The translations under genes and the position numbers were made by a program. 64,000 bases of DNA from UBA5314 sp964635975. Its GTDB lineage: Bacteria; Bacillota; Syntrophomonadia; Syntrophomonadales; Syntrophomonadaceae. The notes under the pieces are model-generated. The model had not been told where the DNA came from and did not search any database. It worked only from the letters and a program-made list of their open reading frames with translations. Shown here in pieces: positions 17,110 through 25,706 of this stretch. The stretch lies in the NCBI GenBank assembly GCA_964635975.1, contig CAZWPO010000016.1, forward strand, positions 5,654 through 69,653, in the 5' to 3' direction. Each line of letters begins with the position of its first letter. The stretch's first letter is position 1.

Positions 17110-17856
17110 ATGAAAAAACATCCATTAAATGTTTTTATGATAATTGTACTATCAGCAGTTTTAATTGTTAGCCCAGCTATGGCCGGGGTAACCATCGCTG
17201 ATAATCTTAAGGATAATGTTAAATTAAAATATGAAAAACTGACAGGAACAGAACACGAAGAAATAGTAAAAGAAGCCTTGAATGACCGCACGATCCATTC
17301 TCTACTTGATGAATTAGTTGGCCCCAATGCCAGGATTTCCAAATCATCAGCATATAAAATCGCACTTGGGAAAACAAACGGATATTCCGTCACCATGTAT
17401 ACAGGTGATTCTGACAACACCCTGATTATGTACGGTGTCTTTGACAATAAGATTAAAACAGGTGCTGTTGTATTTGAAAGCTCAGAAAAAGCAAGAGTTT
17501 ATGATGTTGTTGATGGTAAAATATACAATACTTCAATAGAAGAGTTTGTCGGAACAAAAGAAAAACCTGAGATTAAGAGCACTTATATTGACGGGCCCTA
17601 TGCGGCTACCGCCTCATCTGAGCAAACTAAGACATCTTTGCCGAAATCAGGCAGCAGTTGCTCATGGTGTACTCACGGTTGTAACATCATCATTGGTCTG
17701 GGCTGCGGAATGGCAGCTTTTACAAGATGTCTTTTAATTTGCAATGTAAACCTGGTATGCGAAGGCATATGTAACGCACTTTGGATAGTTCTCTGCTACG
17801 GTGGGACAGTCGGAGTGAATTGTCCGCAACTATGTACTGACATGGGTTACTGTTGA
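17110..17856 (+). CDS. Halocin C8-like bacteriocin precursor with cysteine-rich C terminus
   Basis: A 248-residue exported protein. Signal peptide 1-25 (cut near PAMA-G), then a 150-residue prodomain without any cysteine, a Ser/Lys linker near 165-183, and a C-terminal block of about 65 residues with twelve cysteines (184, 187, 191, 199, 207, 211, 217, 221, 229, 238, 242, 248). The last residue is cysteine. This pattern resembles the halocin C8 precursor, where the C-terminal peptide is the toxin and the N-terminal part acts as immunity protein. The core is hydrophobic between cysteines, consistent with membrane action. Two downstream genes fit immunity and disulfide formation. The homology rests on cysteine layout, not on a search. 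Confidence 0.65.
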   Translation: MKKHPLNVFMIIVLSAVLIVSPAMAGVTIADNLKDNVKLKYEKLTGTEHEEIVKEALNDRTIHSLLDELVGPNARISKSSAYKIALGKTNGYSVTMYTGDSDNTLIMYGVFDNKIKTGAVVFESSEKARVYDVVDGKIYNTSIEEFVGTKEKPEIKSTYIDGPYAATASSEQTKTSLPKSGSSCSWCTHGCNIIIGLGCGMAAFTRCLLICNVNLVCEGICNALWIVLCYGGTVGVNCPQLCTDMGYC

Positions 17857-17889
17857 TAAAAAGCAAAGGGGTAAGGGGGGGCACCACAA

Positions 17890-18273
17890 ATGTCAGATAC
17901 TTTTTTTTACCTGTTAGAATTGTGTTGTTTGTCGGGTATAGCATTCCTTCTTCTTTACCCCTTTTATCTCAGAGAGCGAGATGCATCTCACTTCCGCTGG
18001 TTTTGGCAATCAATAACTGGATGTTTTAAAAGCAGACATAATGCTTGCTTACTACTGTTTACGCTCACCGGCATAATGATAGCAAATACTACGGCGCGTT
18101 TTACGCAGTCATTGTCTAAAGGATTTTTAATTGCAATCATCTATATTCTGCTAGTCTATCCAGTAGTTTTTTGGTATCCTCGCCACTTATACAAGAATAA
18201 TTCCGAAAAATACGCAGGAATTTGGAAAAGTATTGGTGATTGGCTGGAAGGACCGAAAAGTCCATTTTCTTGA
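17890..18273 (+). CDS. Three-helix membrane protein of the bacteriocin-like operon
   Basis: A 127-residue protein with three hydrophobic segments (about 5-27, 53-72, 80-103) and a basic, charged C terminus (KNNSEKYAGIWKSIGDWLEG). I do not recognise a family. It begins 33 bases after the cysteine-rich precursor, behind a purine-rich AAGGGGGGG ribosome site, and its stop overlaps the ribosome site of the following VKOR-like gene. Position, size and topology suit an immunity protein or a component of export, but nothing in the residues decides between these. Confidence 0.75.
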   Translation: MSDTFFYLLELCCLSGIAFLLLYPFYLRERDASHFRWFWQSITGCFKSRHNACLLLFTLTGIMIANTTARFTQSLSKGFLIAIIYILLVYPVVFWYPRHLYKNNSEKYAGIWKSIGDWLEGPKSPFS

Positions 18274-18285
18274 GGAGGTATTAAA

Positions 18286-18708
18286 GTGAAAGCACTGTAT
18301 GGTATCATGCCCAAAATCTTGTCTTTGACTAACATAGTCTTATTGACATATACTGCTACGTTAAAATACAATGACTCATTAACTGGCTGTGCTTCATGCA
18401 AAGCGGTGTATTTCTTGCCTGTATCTGATGTATTTCTTGCTCTTATGGGTGCTGGAGCTTCCTTAATACTTTTTCTGCTGTTATGTTTTAATAGTGGACC
18501 TGCCCGTATTTTTGCCTTCACTATTACAATAGCATGCGCGGTTTTTGCCAGTTTCCTTCAGGCACTCCAGTTTTCTTCGGGCAAAGAGCTTTGCTATTAT
18601 TGCTTTAGTGCGGCCATCATTTTTTACCTGATTTTTATGCTGTTGTTTTACCAGGTAATGATACGCCAAATTATGCTTTCTATTAATGCAGATCCCATAA
18701 ATCCCTGA
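18286..18708 (+). CDS. VKOR-like membrane thiol oxidoreductase (putative)
   Basis: A 140-residue protein with about four membrane helices. Two CxxC motifs occur at helix edges: C35/C38 (TGCASCKAV) in an external loop and C103/C106 (KELCYYCFSAA) at the start of a helix. This is the plan of vitamin K epoxide reductase-type enzymes, where the membrane CxxC reduces a quinone and the loop pair passes oxidising power to a partner. Next to a twelve-cysteine exported peptide, a role in making its disulfides is the natural reading. GTG start after GAGGAGG, which overlaps the upstream stop. A small MauE-like protein is the alternative. Confidence 0.65.
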   Translation: MKALYGIMPKILSLTNIVLLTYTATLKYNDSLTGCASCKAVYFLPVSDVFLALMGAGASLILFLLLCFNSGPARIFAFTITIACAVFASFLQALQFSSGKELCYYCFSAAIIFYLIFMLLFYQVMIRQIMLSINADPINP

Positions 18709-18797
18709 TTTATATTAGTGAGAGTCCTGGGTTCTACCGAAGTGATATTGTGCGGTCAAGAGGTCTTATCCATAAGGGGAAAATATGTGCTGGGCTG

Positions 18798-19454
18798 CTA
18801 ACAACCATAATATTTTATCATTGCTTCTATACGTGAAGTAACACCAAGCTTTGATAAAATATTGCTAACATGAAATTCTACAGTTCTAATTTTTATTCCT
18901 AGTTGTGCGGCTATTTCTTTATTCTGCAAACCTTGCGAAACCAAAAAAAGAACTTCTAATTCTCTGGGCGTTAACAGTTCTAGTGAGTTTTCGCATCCTT
19001 CATGTTTGTGCAATTCATGGCCTGGCCGCATTTTTGAAGCAGGCGTATAGTTTATTTTGCAAGGGTAAAAGTATCCTTCATAATAGACTTGAACTATTGC
19101 TTCTATCATTTCTTTCTGGGTGCAGTTTTTTAACAAAAGGCCCTCAAATCCTATTTTCATAGCGGTGGCTGAATCAATGTATGTATGCTCTGAAAAAGCT
19201 ATGGTTTTGATCTGCAAATATTGCTTTTTTAATGTTCTTATTACTTCAAGACCATTTATTTGCATCGTGTTGATATCTAATATTACGATATCAGGCTCCA
19301 ATTCCCGTATCAATTTTAAACCTTCCCGGTCATTAAACGCAGTATCTACTCGAAATAGCTGCTGATCGCTTAATAAAAACTCAACAATACCTCTGGCTAC
19401 CACCGGGTAAGAATCAATTACAAGGACCTTGATTAACGTGTTAACGCGGAGCAT
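18798..19454 (-). CDS. LuxR/NarL-family response regulator
   Basis: A 218-residue two-domain regulator. The receiver domain (8-125) has phospho-acceptor D60 (DIVILDIN) and K109; the acidic pocket is only D14 followed by serine, weaker than usual. The C-terminal HTH (about 155-218) reads LTPRELEVLFLVSQGLQNKEIAAQLGIKIRTVEFHVSNIL in spirit, with the full LuxR pattern. GAGGGGGG lies 8 bases before the ATG. No kinase is adjacent. It converges on the bacteriocin-like operon, ending 90 bases from it, and three 21-bp repeats lie upstream of it, so it may control itself and the neighbouring operon. Confidence 0.9.
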   Translation of the reverse strand: MLRVNTLIKVLVIDSYPVVARGIVEFLLSDQQLFRVDTAFNDREGLKLIRELEPDIVILDINTMQINGLEVIRTLKKQYLQIKTIAFSEHTYIDSATAMKIGFEGLLLKNCTQKEMIEAIVQVYYEGYFYPCKINYTPASKMRPGHELHKHEGCENSLELLTPRELEVLFLVSQGLQNKEIAAQLGIKIRTVEFHVSNILSKLGVTSRIEAMIKYYGC

Positions 19455-19520
19455 TGGAATAGCCCCCCTCTAAATTGTTCTGCATGAGAATTATAACACA
19501 AAAAATACAATTATTACCTA

Positions 19521-19583
19521 CTGTGGCATGAACTGTTGTAATAGAGACATGAACGGTTGCGTTTCAGACATGAACTACCAGAA
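19521..19583. repeat. Three tandem 21-bp iterons with CATGAAC core
   Basis: CATGAAC occurs at 19527, 19548 and 19569, each exactly 21 bases apart, with partial match of the flanks (GAGA or CAGA before, GGTTG or TGTTG after). Two helical turns per unit suggest a protein array on one DNA face. An inverted GTTCA-CT-TGAAC follows at 19616-19627. Site lies 70-125 bases before the regulator start and upstream of the slipin gene. GACTAAAAC also repeats at 19588, 19597 and 19688. Confidence 0.7.
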
Positions 19584-19765
19584 ATTTGACTAAAACGACT
19601 AAAACAAAAGCAAAAGTTCACTTGAACGGAACACCGGCACGAAAATTACCCAGGTGATACGTGGTAGTTTGATCATCATCGGGAGAAGACTAAAACAGCA
19701 AAGTTTATGCCGCAATTCAGGGTATAATATTGATAAAGGTAGAAATAAAAACTGGGGGTGAAATT

Positions 19766-20623
19766 ATGGAGTGGGTTTTTTACTCAGTATTACTTCTCAT
19801 ATTGTTGATCCTCTTATTTTTAAGCATCAAAGTGGTTTCCGAGTGGGAAAGGCTCGCGGTCCTTACTTTGGGCAAGTTTACTGGTATAAAAGGTCCGGGA
19901 CTGATAATTCTTGTTCCTATTATTCAAACGATAGCTTCCCGAATCGACACTCGCGTGCAGACCACCCGATTTCAGAGCGAGACCACGCTTACCAAAGACG
20001 GTGTGGCGGTAACTATCCAGGCAGTCTTATTCTGGAGGGTGGTGGATCCCAAGATGGCCACCCTGGAGGTCTCCAATTACCGGTTGGCGGTCGAACTGGC
20101 CGCTCAGACCTCGCTGCGCGACGCCATCGGGAAATTGAACCTGGCCAACATACTCTCCAACCTGGAGGAACTGGACGAGATTCTCAAAGAGACCATCGGG
20201 CGCAAATCCATGCCCTGGGGGATCGAGACCATGTCAGTTGAGATCAGGGATGTGTCCATACCCCATGAATTGCAGGAAGTTATGTCCAGGGGAGCCCAGG
20301 CGGAAAGGGAAAAACAGGCGCGTATCACCTACGGGCAGGCTGAAGTTGAAGCCGCTATCAAATTCGTAGAAGCAGCGGAGATCTATGGCAGCAGTCCCAA
20401 CGCACTGCGGCTAAGAGCCATGACCATCATGTATGAAGCCCTCAAAAATGAACAGAATACGCTGGTAGTGGTCCCCAGTGATATCGCCCAGTCGCTGGAT
20501 ATCAGGACCTTGGCGGTTGCGAAAGGGGCCAGCACCCCGGTGAAAAAGACGGAAAGCGGAGGAGACGCGGCGCCGGAAAACATTTCAGCCAGCTTGATGA
20601 CCGGTATGCCTCCGCTGGGGTAG
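19766..20623 (+). CDS. Slipin / stomatin-like SPFH-domain protein
   Basis: A 285-residue membrane-anchored SPFH protein. One N-terminal helix (residues 3-22), then a stomatin-type domain (VVSEWERLAVLTLGKFTGIKGPG, VQTTRFQSETTLTKDGVAVTIQAVLFWRV, SLRDAIGKL) and a coiled region (EVMSRGAQAEREKQARITYGQAEVEAA). Slipins form oligomers that organise membrane microdomains or steady partner proteases. Usually an NfeD-type partner lies next door; none is seen. ATG at 19766 follows GGGGGTG. The last 40 residues are polar and likely disordered. A strong terminator follows at once. Confidence 0.92.
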   Translation: MEWVFYSVLLLILLILLFLSIKVVSEWERLAVLTLGKFTGIKGPGLIILVPIIQTIASRIDTRVQTTRFQSETTLTKDGVAVTIQAVLFWRVVDPKMATLEVSNYRLAVELAAQTSLRDAIGKLNLANILSNLEELDEILKETIGRKSMPWGIETMSVEIRDVSIPHELQEVMSRGAQAEREKQARITYGQAEVEAAIKFVEAAEIYGSSPNALRLRAMTIMYEALKNEQNTLVVVPSDIAQSLDIRTLAVAKGASTPVKKTESGGDAAPENISASLMTGMPPLG

Positions 20624-20634
20624 CAGAAATACAT

Positions 20635-20674
20635 GGGCCGGGAAAAGCACATCACAGTTTTTCCCGGCCCTTTC
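20635..20674. terminator. Terminator after slipin gene
   Basis: GGGCCGGGAAAA pairs with TTTTCCCGGCCC around an 11-12 base loop, followed by TTTC. It lies between convergent genes and may act both ways. Confidence 0.85.
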
Positions 20675-20680
20675 ATATGC

Positions 20681-21076
20681 TTACTGTATGATTACTTCTC
20701 CGGAAGCCTTTACTGATCCGTTGATTGACATGACTACCTTGTATTTCCCGGCCTGGTTAAAGACTACCGGTCCCACATATAGCGTACTGTCCTGTTTGAC
20801 CGTAAAATCCTTCTTGAGGATTACCGAGTTATCCTTGGAATCAATCAGCTGAATAGTGATCATATCAGCTTTGAATGCTCCGCCATTGTCAAAACGGTAG
20901 TAAAAAGTCTCGTTTGCCCTGAAAGTAGTGTTCTTGTCGATCAAGTCAAGGGTCTTGCTGTCATATGATCTGCCGAATTCCATGCTGGCGCCACCGACGG
21001 AAAACGTGGTAGTGCAGCCCGCTGCCAACAGGGCGAGCATGGATACGATGATAAGCAGGACTTTGATCTTTCTCAT
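20681..21076 (-). CDS. Small lipoprotein, unknown function
   Basis: A 131-residue protein with a type II signal peptide: basic start, hydrophobic stretch, and lipobox LLAAGC with the lipidated cysteine at about residue 21. The mature part is predicted beta-rich (ANETFYYRFDNGGAF, TLYVGPVVFNQAGKYKVVMSINGS), like an Ig-fold domain. I do not recognise a family. ATG at 21076 follows AGGAGC; an upstream in-frame ATG would add a charged extension before the signal peptide and is unlikely. It stands alone between terminators. Confidence 0.8.
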   Translation of the reverse strand: MRKIKVLLIIVSMLALLAAGCTTTFSVGGASMEFGRSYDSKTLDLIDKNTTFRANETFYYRFDNGGAFKADMITIQLIDSKDNSVILKKDFTVKQDSTLYVGPVVFNQAGKYKVVMSINGSVKASGEVIIQ

Positions 21077-21431
21077 ATGTATGCCGCTCCTTTCAATAAG
21101 GTCCAACAGCCAGAGCTTACCGTCAAATACCCCCTTTTTGCAAAAGATGACTTACATGATCATAACTGATCGTTACTTAACAATAAGCCAGCCCGAATCG
21201 GTCAGGCCTACTACGATAAATCATGTTTGTTTCATCATGCGAAATGGCGCGCCCTTATGATGGATTTCGAAGGACGGGGCAAAGCGTAACTCAAGGGATT
21301 TTACGACTACATTATCAGTATGGCAAAATATGTCGAATTCTTCAAGTGGCGACCGTCAATGCTTATAATTTGATTATGTAGTCACACGCTGTTTTAATGG
21401 GAAGAGGAAGTAAATCCTGGAGGAAATGTAT
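21077..21431. other. Intergenic, no gene seen
   Basis: About 355 bases between divergent genes. A CATCAT/ATGATG inverted pair near 21234-21262 surrounds a GGCGCGCC site; its meaning is unclear. No convincing promoter pair or RNA was recognised. Confidence 0.4.
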
Positions 21432-21722
21432 ATGGAACGAAATGATTTGGAAGGTGAAGCCTGGATTACCGCGGTTGAGAATATTAGCTACGCGACCGGC
21501 TATAAGTTCCTGGCCCTGCTCATTCTGGCCGATCTTCTCTACCGCGTCTGGGCTTTAGGGGAGCCGGTATGGGATATGATCGCGGCCGTTTTGTCCAGCG
21601 CCATGCTCATCACAATGTACCAGGCCAAATACCGGGTTTTAAATCGGCGCTGGGTGCATTTCGCCCTGCTGCTTCTGATGATCATGGCAGCCATATCGGC
21701 CCTGATATTTTATGCAATGTAG
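21432..21722 (+). CDS. Small three-helix membrane protein
   Basis: A 96-residue protein with an acidic N terminus and three hydrophobic helices (about 23-42, 46-64, 73-95), the last ending at the C terminus. No family is recognised. GGAGGAA at 21419-21425 favours the second of two close ATG codons. It lies 64 bases before a small basic protein and the topoisomerase gene on the same strand and may share their transcript. Confidence 0.7.
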   Translation: MERNDLEGEAWITAVENISYATGYKFLALLILADLLYRVWALGEPVWDMIAAVLSSAMLITMYQAKYRVLNRRWVHFALLLLMIMAAISALIFYAM

Positions 21723-21786
21723 GGGCACGGCGTAGCGCGCCATCCTGTAGTATAATTAGAAACGGTATTAAGCAAGGAGGTTTGTC

Positions 21787-21954
21787 ATGACCGACAACAG
21801 CAAAGAGATAGAAATGATGCGCAAGCTCATAGAGCAGAAGAAAGCCAAAAGCGCTTCCCAGGGCAGTGTGAAAAAAGGCCCGGAGGATTTCTATGGCAGC
21901 ACACGACCGGGCAACAAAAGGAGCAAAAAGGGCGGCGGGCTATCCCCTAAGTAG
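21787..21954 (+). CDS. Small basic hypothetical protein (55 residues)
   Basis: ATG at 21787 follows the excellent ribosome site AAGGAGG by 6 bases. The protein begins MTDNSKEIEMMRKLIEQKK, a charged helix, and continues with a basic, glycine-rich tail (GSTRPGNKRSKKGGGLSPK). No family is recognised and no cysteines occur. It lies 60 bases upstream of the topoisomerase III gene. The strong ribosome site and the helix-then-basic-tail composition suggest a real, nucleic-acid-binding or ribosome-associated small protein. Confidence 0.65.
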   Translation: MTDNSKEIEMMRKLIEQKKAKSASQGSVKKGPEDFYGSTRPGNKRSKKGGGLSPK

Positions 21955-22014
21955 ATACATTTATGAAATGCAGGGATGCCGCGTGCAGGCCCAGATATGA
22001 ATTGGAGTTTTGTT

Positions 22015-24072
22015 ATGAAAACACTGGTACTGGCAGAGAAGCCGAGTGTGGCCAGGGAAATCGCCCGGGTCCTGAAATGCTCACATAAGTCCAAAGGATA
22101 TATCGAAGGACAGCAGTATGTGGTCACCTGGGCTTTGGGCCACCTGGTGACCCTGGCTGAGCCGGACGACTACGACCAGAGGCTAAAAGAATGGCGTATG
22201 GAAGATTTGCCGATGCTGCCGGAAAAGATGAAGCTTAAAGTTATAAAGCAGACTTCACACCAGTACCGGTTGGTTAAGGATTTGATGAAGCGCCAGGATA
22301 TAAAGGATTTGGTGATAGCGACCGATGCGGGGCGCGAAGGCGAACTGGTGGCCCGCTGGATAATGCAGCTGGCCAATTGGAAAAAACCATTCAAACGTCT
22401 TTGGATATCGTCGCAGACCGATGCCGCCATATTGGAGGGCTTTGCCAGGCTTCAGCCCGGGTCAGCTTACAACCGGCTCTTTGACGCCGCAGCATGCCGG
22501 GCGGAGGCGGACTGGCTGATAGGCTTGAACATAACCCGCACATTGACCTGCAAATTCAACGCCCAGCTGAATGCGGGCCGTGTTCAGACACCTACTCTGG
22601 CTATGATAGTAGGCCGGGAAGATGAGATCAAACGATTCAAACCGGTCGATTACTGGACGGTCCGGGCTGATTTCGGCGACTATTTCGGAGATTGGCAATC
22701 CGGTTCCGGCGGTCGCATCTATGATCAGGCTCAGGCGGAAGCCGTTGCTGCCAGGGTCCGCGGACAGATGGGCAGCATCAGTGAAGTAAAAACCGAAGCC
22801 AGGCAGGAGCCGCCGCCTTTAGCCTACGACCTGACCGAACTGCAGCGCGATGCCAACCGGCGCTTTGCTTGGCCAGCGCAGAAGACTCTTTCTGTGCTTC
22901 AGGATCTATATGAGCGTCATAAACTGGTGAGCTACCCGCGTACCGATTCCCGCTATATCAGCAGCGACATTGTACCCACCCTCCCGGTGCGCCTGAAAGG
23001 CATGAACACGGCAGCTTACGCGCAGCTTGTCAAATCTCTGCTACAAAAGCCGATAAATCCGGGGAAGCGTTTTGTGGACAACAGCAAGGTCAGCGACCAC
23101 CATGCTATCATTCCGACCGAACAGCCATTGAACCTTCCTGCCCTCGATGCGGATGAAAAGCGCCTCTACGATCTTGTCGCCCGGCGTTTTCTGGCGGTAT
23201 TATACCCGCCTTACCGCTATGAGCAGACCACTATACGGACAATTGTACAGGGGGAGCAGTTCATTTCCCGGGGCAAAGTGGAGATCGAGCGCGGGTGGAA
23301 GACAATTCAAGTCAGTCCTGCGGAGAAAGAGGGGGCGGATGATGACCGGCTGCCGGAGCAGGCTCTGGCCCGGCACCAGAAGGGCGAAAAAACTGAGGCT
23401 AAAAGCTGCAAAACCAGTAAACACAGAACCAAACCGCCCGGGCGCTACACGGAAGCCACCCTGCTGACCGCTATGGAGCAGGCGGGCAAGTTTGTCGAGG
23501 ACGAAGAATTAAGGGAGAACCTGAAAGGCAGCGGCCTGGGGACCCCGGCCACCCGCGCGGAGATTATCGAGAAGCTGATCCACACCAGCTATATCGAGCG
23601 CCACGGCAAGGACCTGGTGCCCACTTCAAAGGGCATCCAGTTGGTGGGACTGGTGCCTGAGGCCCTGCGTTCGCCCGAACTGACCGCCCGCTGGGAGCAG
23701 CGCCTGTCTGAAATAGCCCGGGGCAGGGAGGCGAAGCAGGCTTTCATGGAGGATATCCGCAAAGATGCTTCGGAGCTGGTCTACAAGGTCAAAAGCGATG
23801 ATGCGGTGTACAAAGCCGACAATATATCGAAAAGCAAATGCCCCCTGTGCGGCAAATATATGCTAATCGTCAGCGGCAAGAGGGGGAGAATGCTATCCTG
23901 TCAGGATAGAGCCTGCGGCTATCGGCAGCCGGAAAAGGAAAATCCCTACGGACGCATGGGCGGCAGCAACCGAGCCACCCAGAAGCTCATCGCCCAGTAC
24001 AGCGACAAAGAAGAACTGGGAACCAACTTGGGCGACCTCTTTAAAGCCGCTCTGGAGAAGAAAAAAACGTAG
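22015..24072 (+). CDS. topB: DNA topoisomerase III
   Basis: A 685-residue type IA topoisomerase that passes single strands through a transient break. The TOPRIM domain is N-terminal (LVLAEKPSVAREIARVL; VIATDAGREGELVARWI), and the active-site tyrosine is Y307 in LVSYPRTDSRY. The decatenation-related region and ATLLTAMEQAGKFVEDEELRE are typical of Firmicutes TopB. The C terminus carries one four-cysteine zinc element beginning at C609 (CPLCGKYML...LSCQDRACGY). The start at 22015 gives the conserved MKTLVLAEKPS opening; a longer frame from 21976 adds an unrelated peptide. Confidence 0.96.
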   Translation: MKTLVLAEKPSVAREIARVLKCSHKSKGYIEGQQYVVTWALGHLVTLAEPDDYDQRLKEWRMEDLPMLPEKMKLKVIKQTSHQYRLVKDLMKRQDIKDLVIATDAGREGELVARWIMQLANWKKPFKRLWISSQTDAAILEGFARLQPGSAYNRLFDAAACRAEADWLIGLNITRTLTCKFNAQLNAGRVQTPTLAMIVGREDEIKRFKPVDYWTVRADFGDYFGDWQSGSGGRIYDQAQAEAVAARVRGQMGSISEVKTEARQEPPPLAYDLTELQRDANRRFAWPAQKTLSVLQDLYERHKLVSYPRTDSRYISSDIVPTLPVRLKGMNTAAYAQLVKSLLQKPINPGKRFVDNSKVSDHHAIIPTEQPLNLPALDADEKRLYDLVARRFLAVLYPPYRYEQTTIRTIVQGEQFISRGKVEIERGWKTIQVSPAEKEGADDDRLPEQALARHQKGEKTEAKSCKTSKHRTKPPGRYTEATLLTAMEQAGKFVEDEELRENLKGSGLGTPATRAEIIEKLIHTSYIERHGKDLVPTSKGIQLVGLVPEALRSPELTARWEQRLSEIARGREAKQAFMEDIRKDASELVYKVKSDDAVYKADNISKSKCPLCGKYMLIVSGKRGRMLSCQDRACGYRQPEKENPYGRMGGSNRATQKLIAQYSDKEELGTNLGDLFKAALEKKKT

Positions 24073-24406
24073 GGGGCCTGTACCGGATGCTGTGCCGTGT
24101 CCAGCCCGCTTGATGAATAAATATCGTATAGGGGCAAGGGTTGATAATTCCATAATATGTCGGTTCTTTGACAAGGTTCGCTAGTATAAGCAGACGGGAA
24201 CCAAGGGTTAATTTGAGTAGAAAAAAATTATTTAATACGGCAAACTAGATATAGTAACGAAATCCAGATACTTCTCCACACGAATAAGCGTCTTTGGCTA
24301 AAAAATCCCAGGAAAACAGCACTTCTGCCCAATCTGGATTGTGATTAAACCGGCACGTAATAATTTTCATCGGATTCCTAATCATAAAAAGAAAGGGTGT
24401 TGTCAA
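24073..24406. other. Intergenic before acetate kinase, no gene seen
   Basis: About 330 bases. TTGACA occurs at 24168 but no matching -10 stands at 16-18 bases. An AT-rich patch at 24214-24240 may contain the promoter. No known leader RNA was recognised. Confidence 0.4.
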
Positions 24407-25609
24407 ATGAGTTTTGATGTACTGGTTGTCAACTGCGGTAGTTCGTCGATTAAGTACCAGGTTTTTGACATGAGCGATGAGAGGGTACTGGCCCAGGGAT
24501 TGATGGACCGGGTGGGGATACCCGGCACGGTTCTGACCCACAAGACCGGCAGCGGAGCGGAGATGGAGATAAAAAGGGACGTGCCCAACCACACCGAGGG
24601 CATGAAGCTGGTGCTGGAGACATTGACCGATGCTGAGTACGGGGTGGTAAAGGATCTCTCCGACTTGAAAGCGGTCGGCCATCGGGTGGTTCATGGCGCT
24701 GAATTTTTCGCCCAATCAGTTCTGATCACCGACGAGGTCAGGCAGGTTATTAGGGAGTGTTTCGATATCGCACCGCTGCACAATCCTCCTAATCTGATGG
24801 GGATAGAGGCCTGCCAGGCTCTGATGCCGGGGGTGCCGCATGTCGCGGTTTTTGACACCGCTTTCCACCAGACTATGGAGGCGCAGCACTATATGTACGC
24901 TCTGCCCTACGAGCTCTATGAGAAGTACAAGATACGCCGTTATGGTTTCCACGGTACATCTCATTATTATGTTTCCAATAGGGCGGCGGCTATGCTGGGC
25001 AAACCCCTGGAAGAGGCCAAAATTATCACCCTGCACCTGGGCAATGGCGCCAGCATGGCGGCTGTAGATGGGGGCAAGGTAGTCGACACCAGCATGGGCT
25101 ACACCCCCCTGGAGGGCCTGGTGATGGGCACCCGCAGCGGGGATATAGATCCCTATATCGTTCTTTTCATCATGGATAAGCTGAATTTGACCGGCTCCGA
25201 GGTTAACGATTACCTGAATAAGAAGTCAGGAGCCCTGGGCCTGTCGGGAGTAAGCAACGATTTCAGAGACATCAGCCAGGCGGCTGAAGCCGGTAATGCC
25301 CGGGCCAGGCTGACCCTGCAGGTATACGTCAACCGGGTAAAATCCTATATAGGAGCCTACATGGCTGAGTTAAACGGCTGTGACTGTATAGTATTTACCG
25401 CCGGGTTAGGGGAAAACGCCATCAATATAAGGGAAATGATCTGCGAAAACATGGATTTTCTGGGCATTAAGCTGGACAAAGCTAAGAACAATGTGCGCGG
25501 CAAGGAAGTGGATGTAGCTGCCGAAGATTCCCGGGTGCGCATTTTTGTAATACCCACCAACGAAGAACTGGTCATAGCGCGTGATACCTACCAGATCGCC
25601 CGGGCTTAG
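24407..25609 (+). CDS. ackA: Acetate kinase
   Basis: A 400-residue ASKHA-fold kinase making ATP and acetate from acetyl phosphate and ADP, or the reverse. Landmarks are VLVVNCGSSSIKYQVF at the N terminus, HRVVHG, VAVFDTAFHQTM, RRYGFHGTSHYYV, LGNGASMAAVDGGKVVDTSMGYTPLEGLVMGTRSGDIDP and the C-terminal FTAGLGENA. All are standard. The start at 24407 gives the expected MSFDVLVVNCG. The phosphotransacetylase partner is not next to it here. In a fermenter this is a main ATP-yielding step. Confidence 0.97.
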   Translation: MSFDVLVVNCGSSSIKYQVFDMSDERVLAQGLMDRVGIPGTVLTHKTGSGAEMEIKRDVPNHTEGMKLVLETLTDAEYGVVKDLSDLKAVGHRVVHGAEFFAQSVLITDEVRQVIRECFDIAPLHNPPNLMGIEACQALMPGVPHVAVFDTAFHQTMEAQHYMYALPYELYEKYKIRRYGFHGTSHYYVSNRAAAMLGKPLEEAKIITLHLGNGASMAAVDGGKVVDTSMGYTPLEGLVMGTRSGDIDPYIVLFIMDKLNLTGSEVNDYLNKKSGALGLSGVSNDFRDISQAAEAGNARARLTLQVYVNRVKSYIGAYMAELNGCDCIVFTAGLGENAINIREMICENMDFLGIKLDKAKNNVRGKEVDVAAEDSRVRIFVIPTNEELVIARDTYQIARA

Positions 25610-25706
25610 CATTAGATTTAATCGAACTTAAATGGACCTTGACTGCCAGTAGTTTGAGGTCCATATTATTTCTAAAGTGGAAAGAAAATGAGGGATACTG
25701 GTTTCA

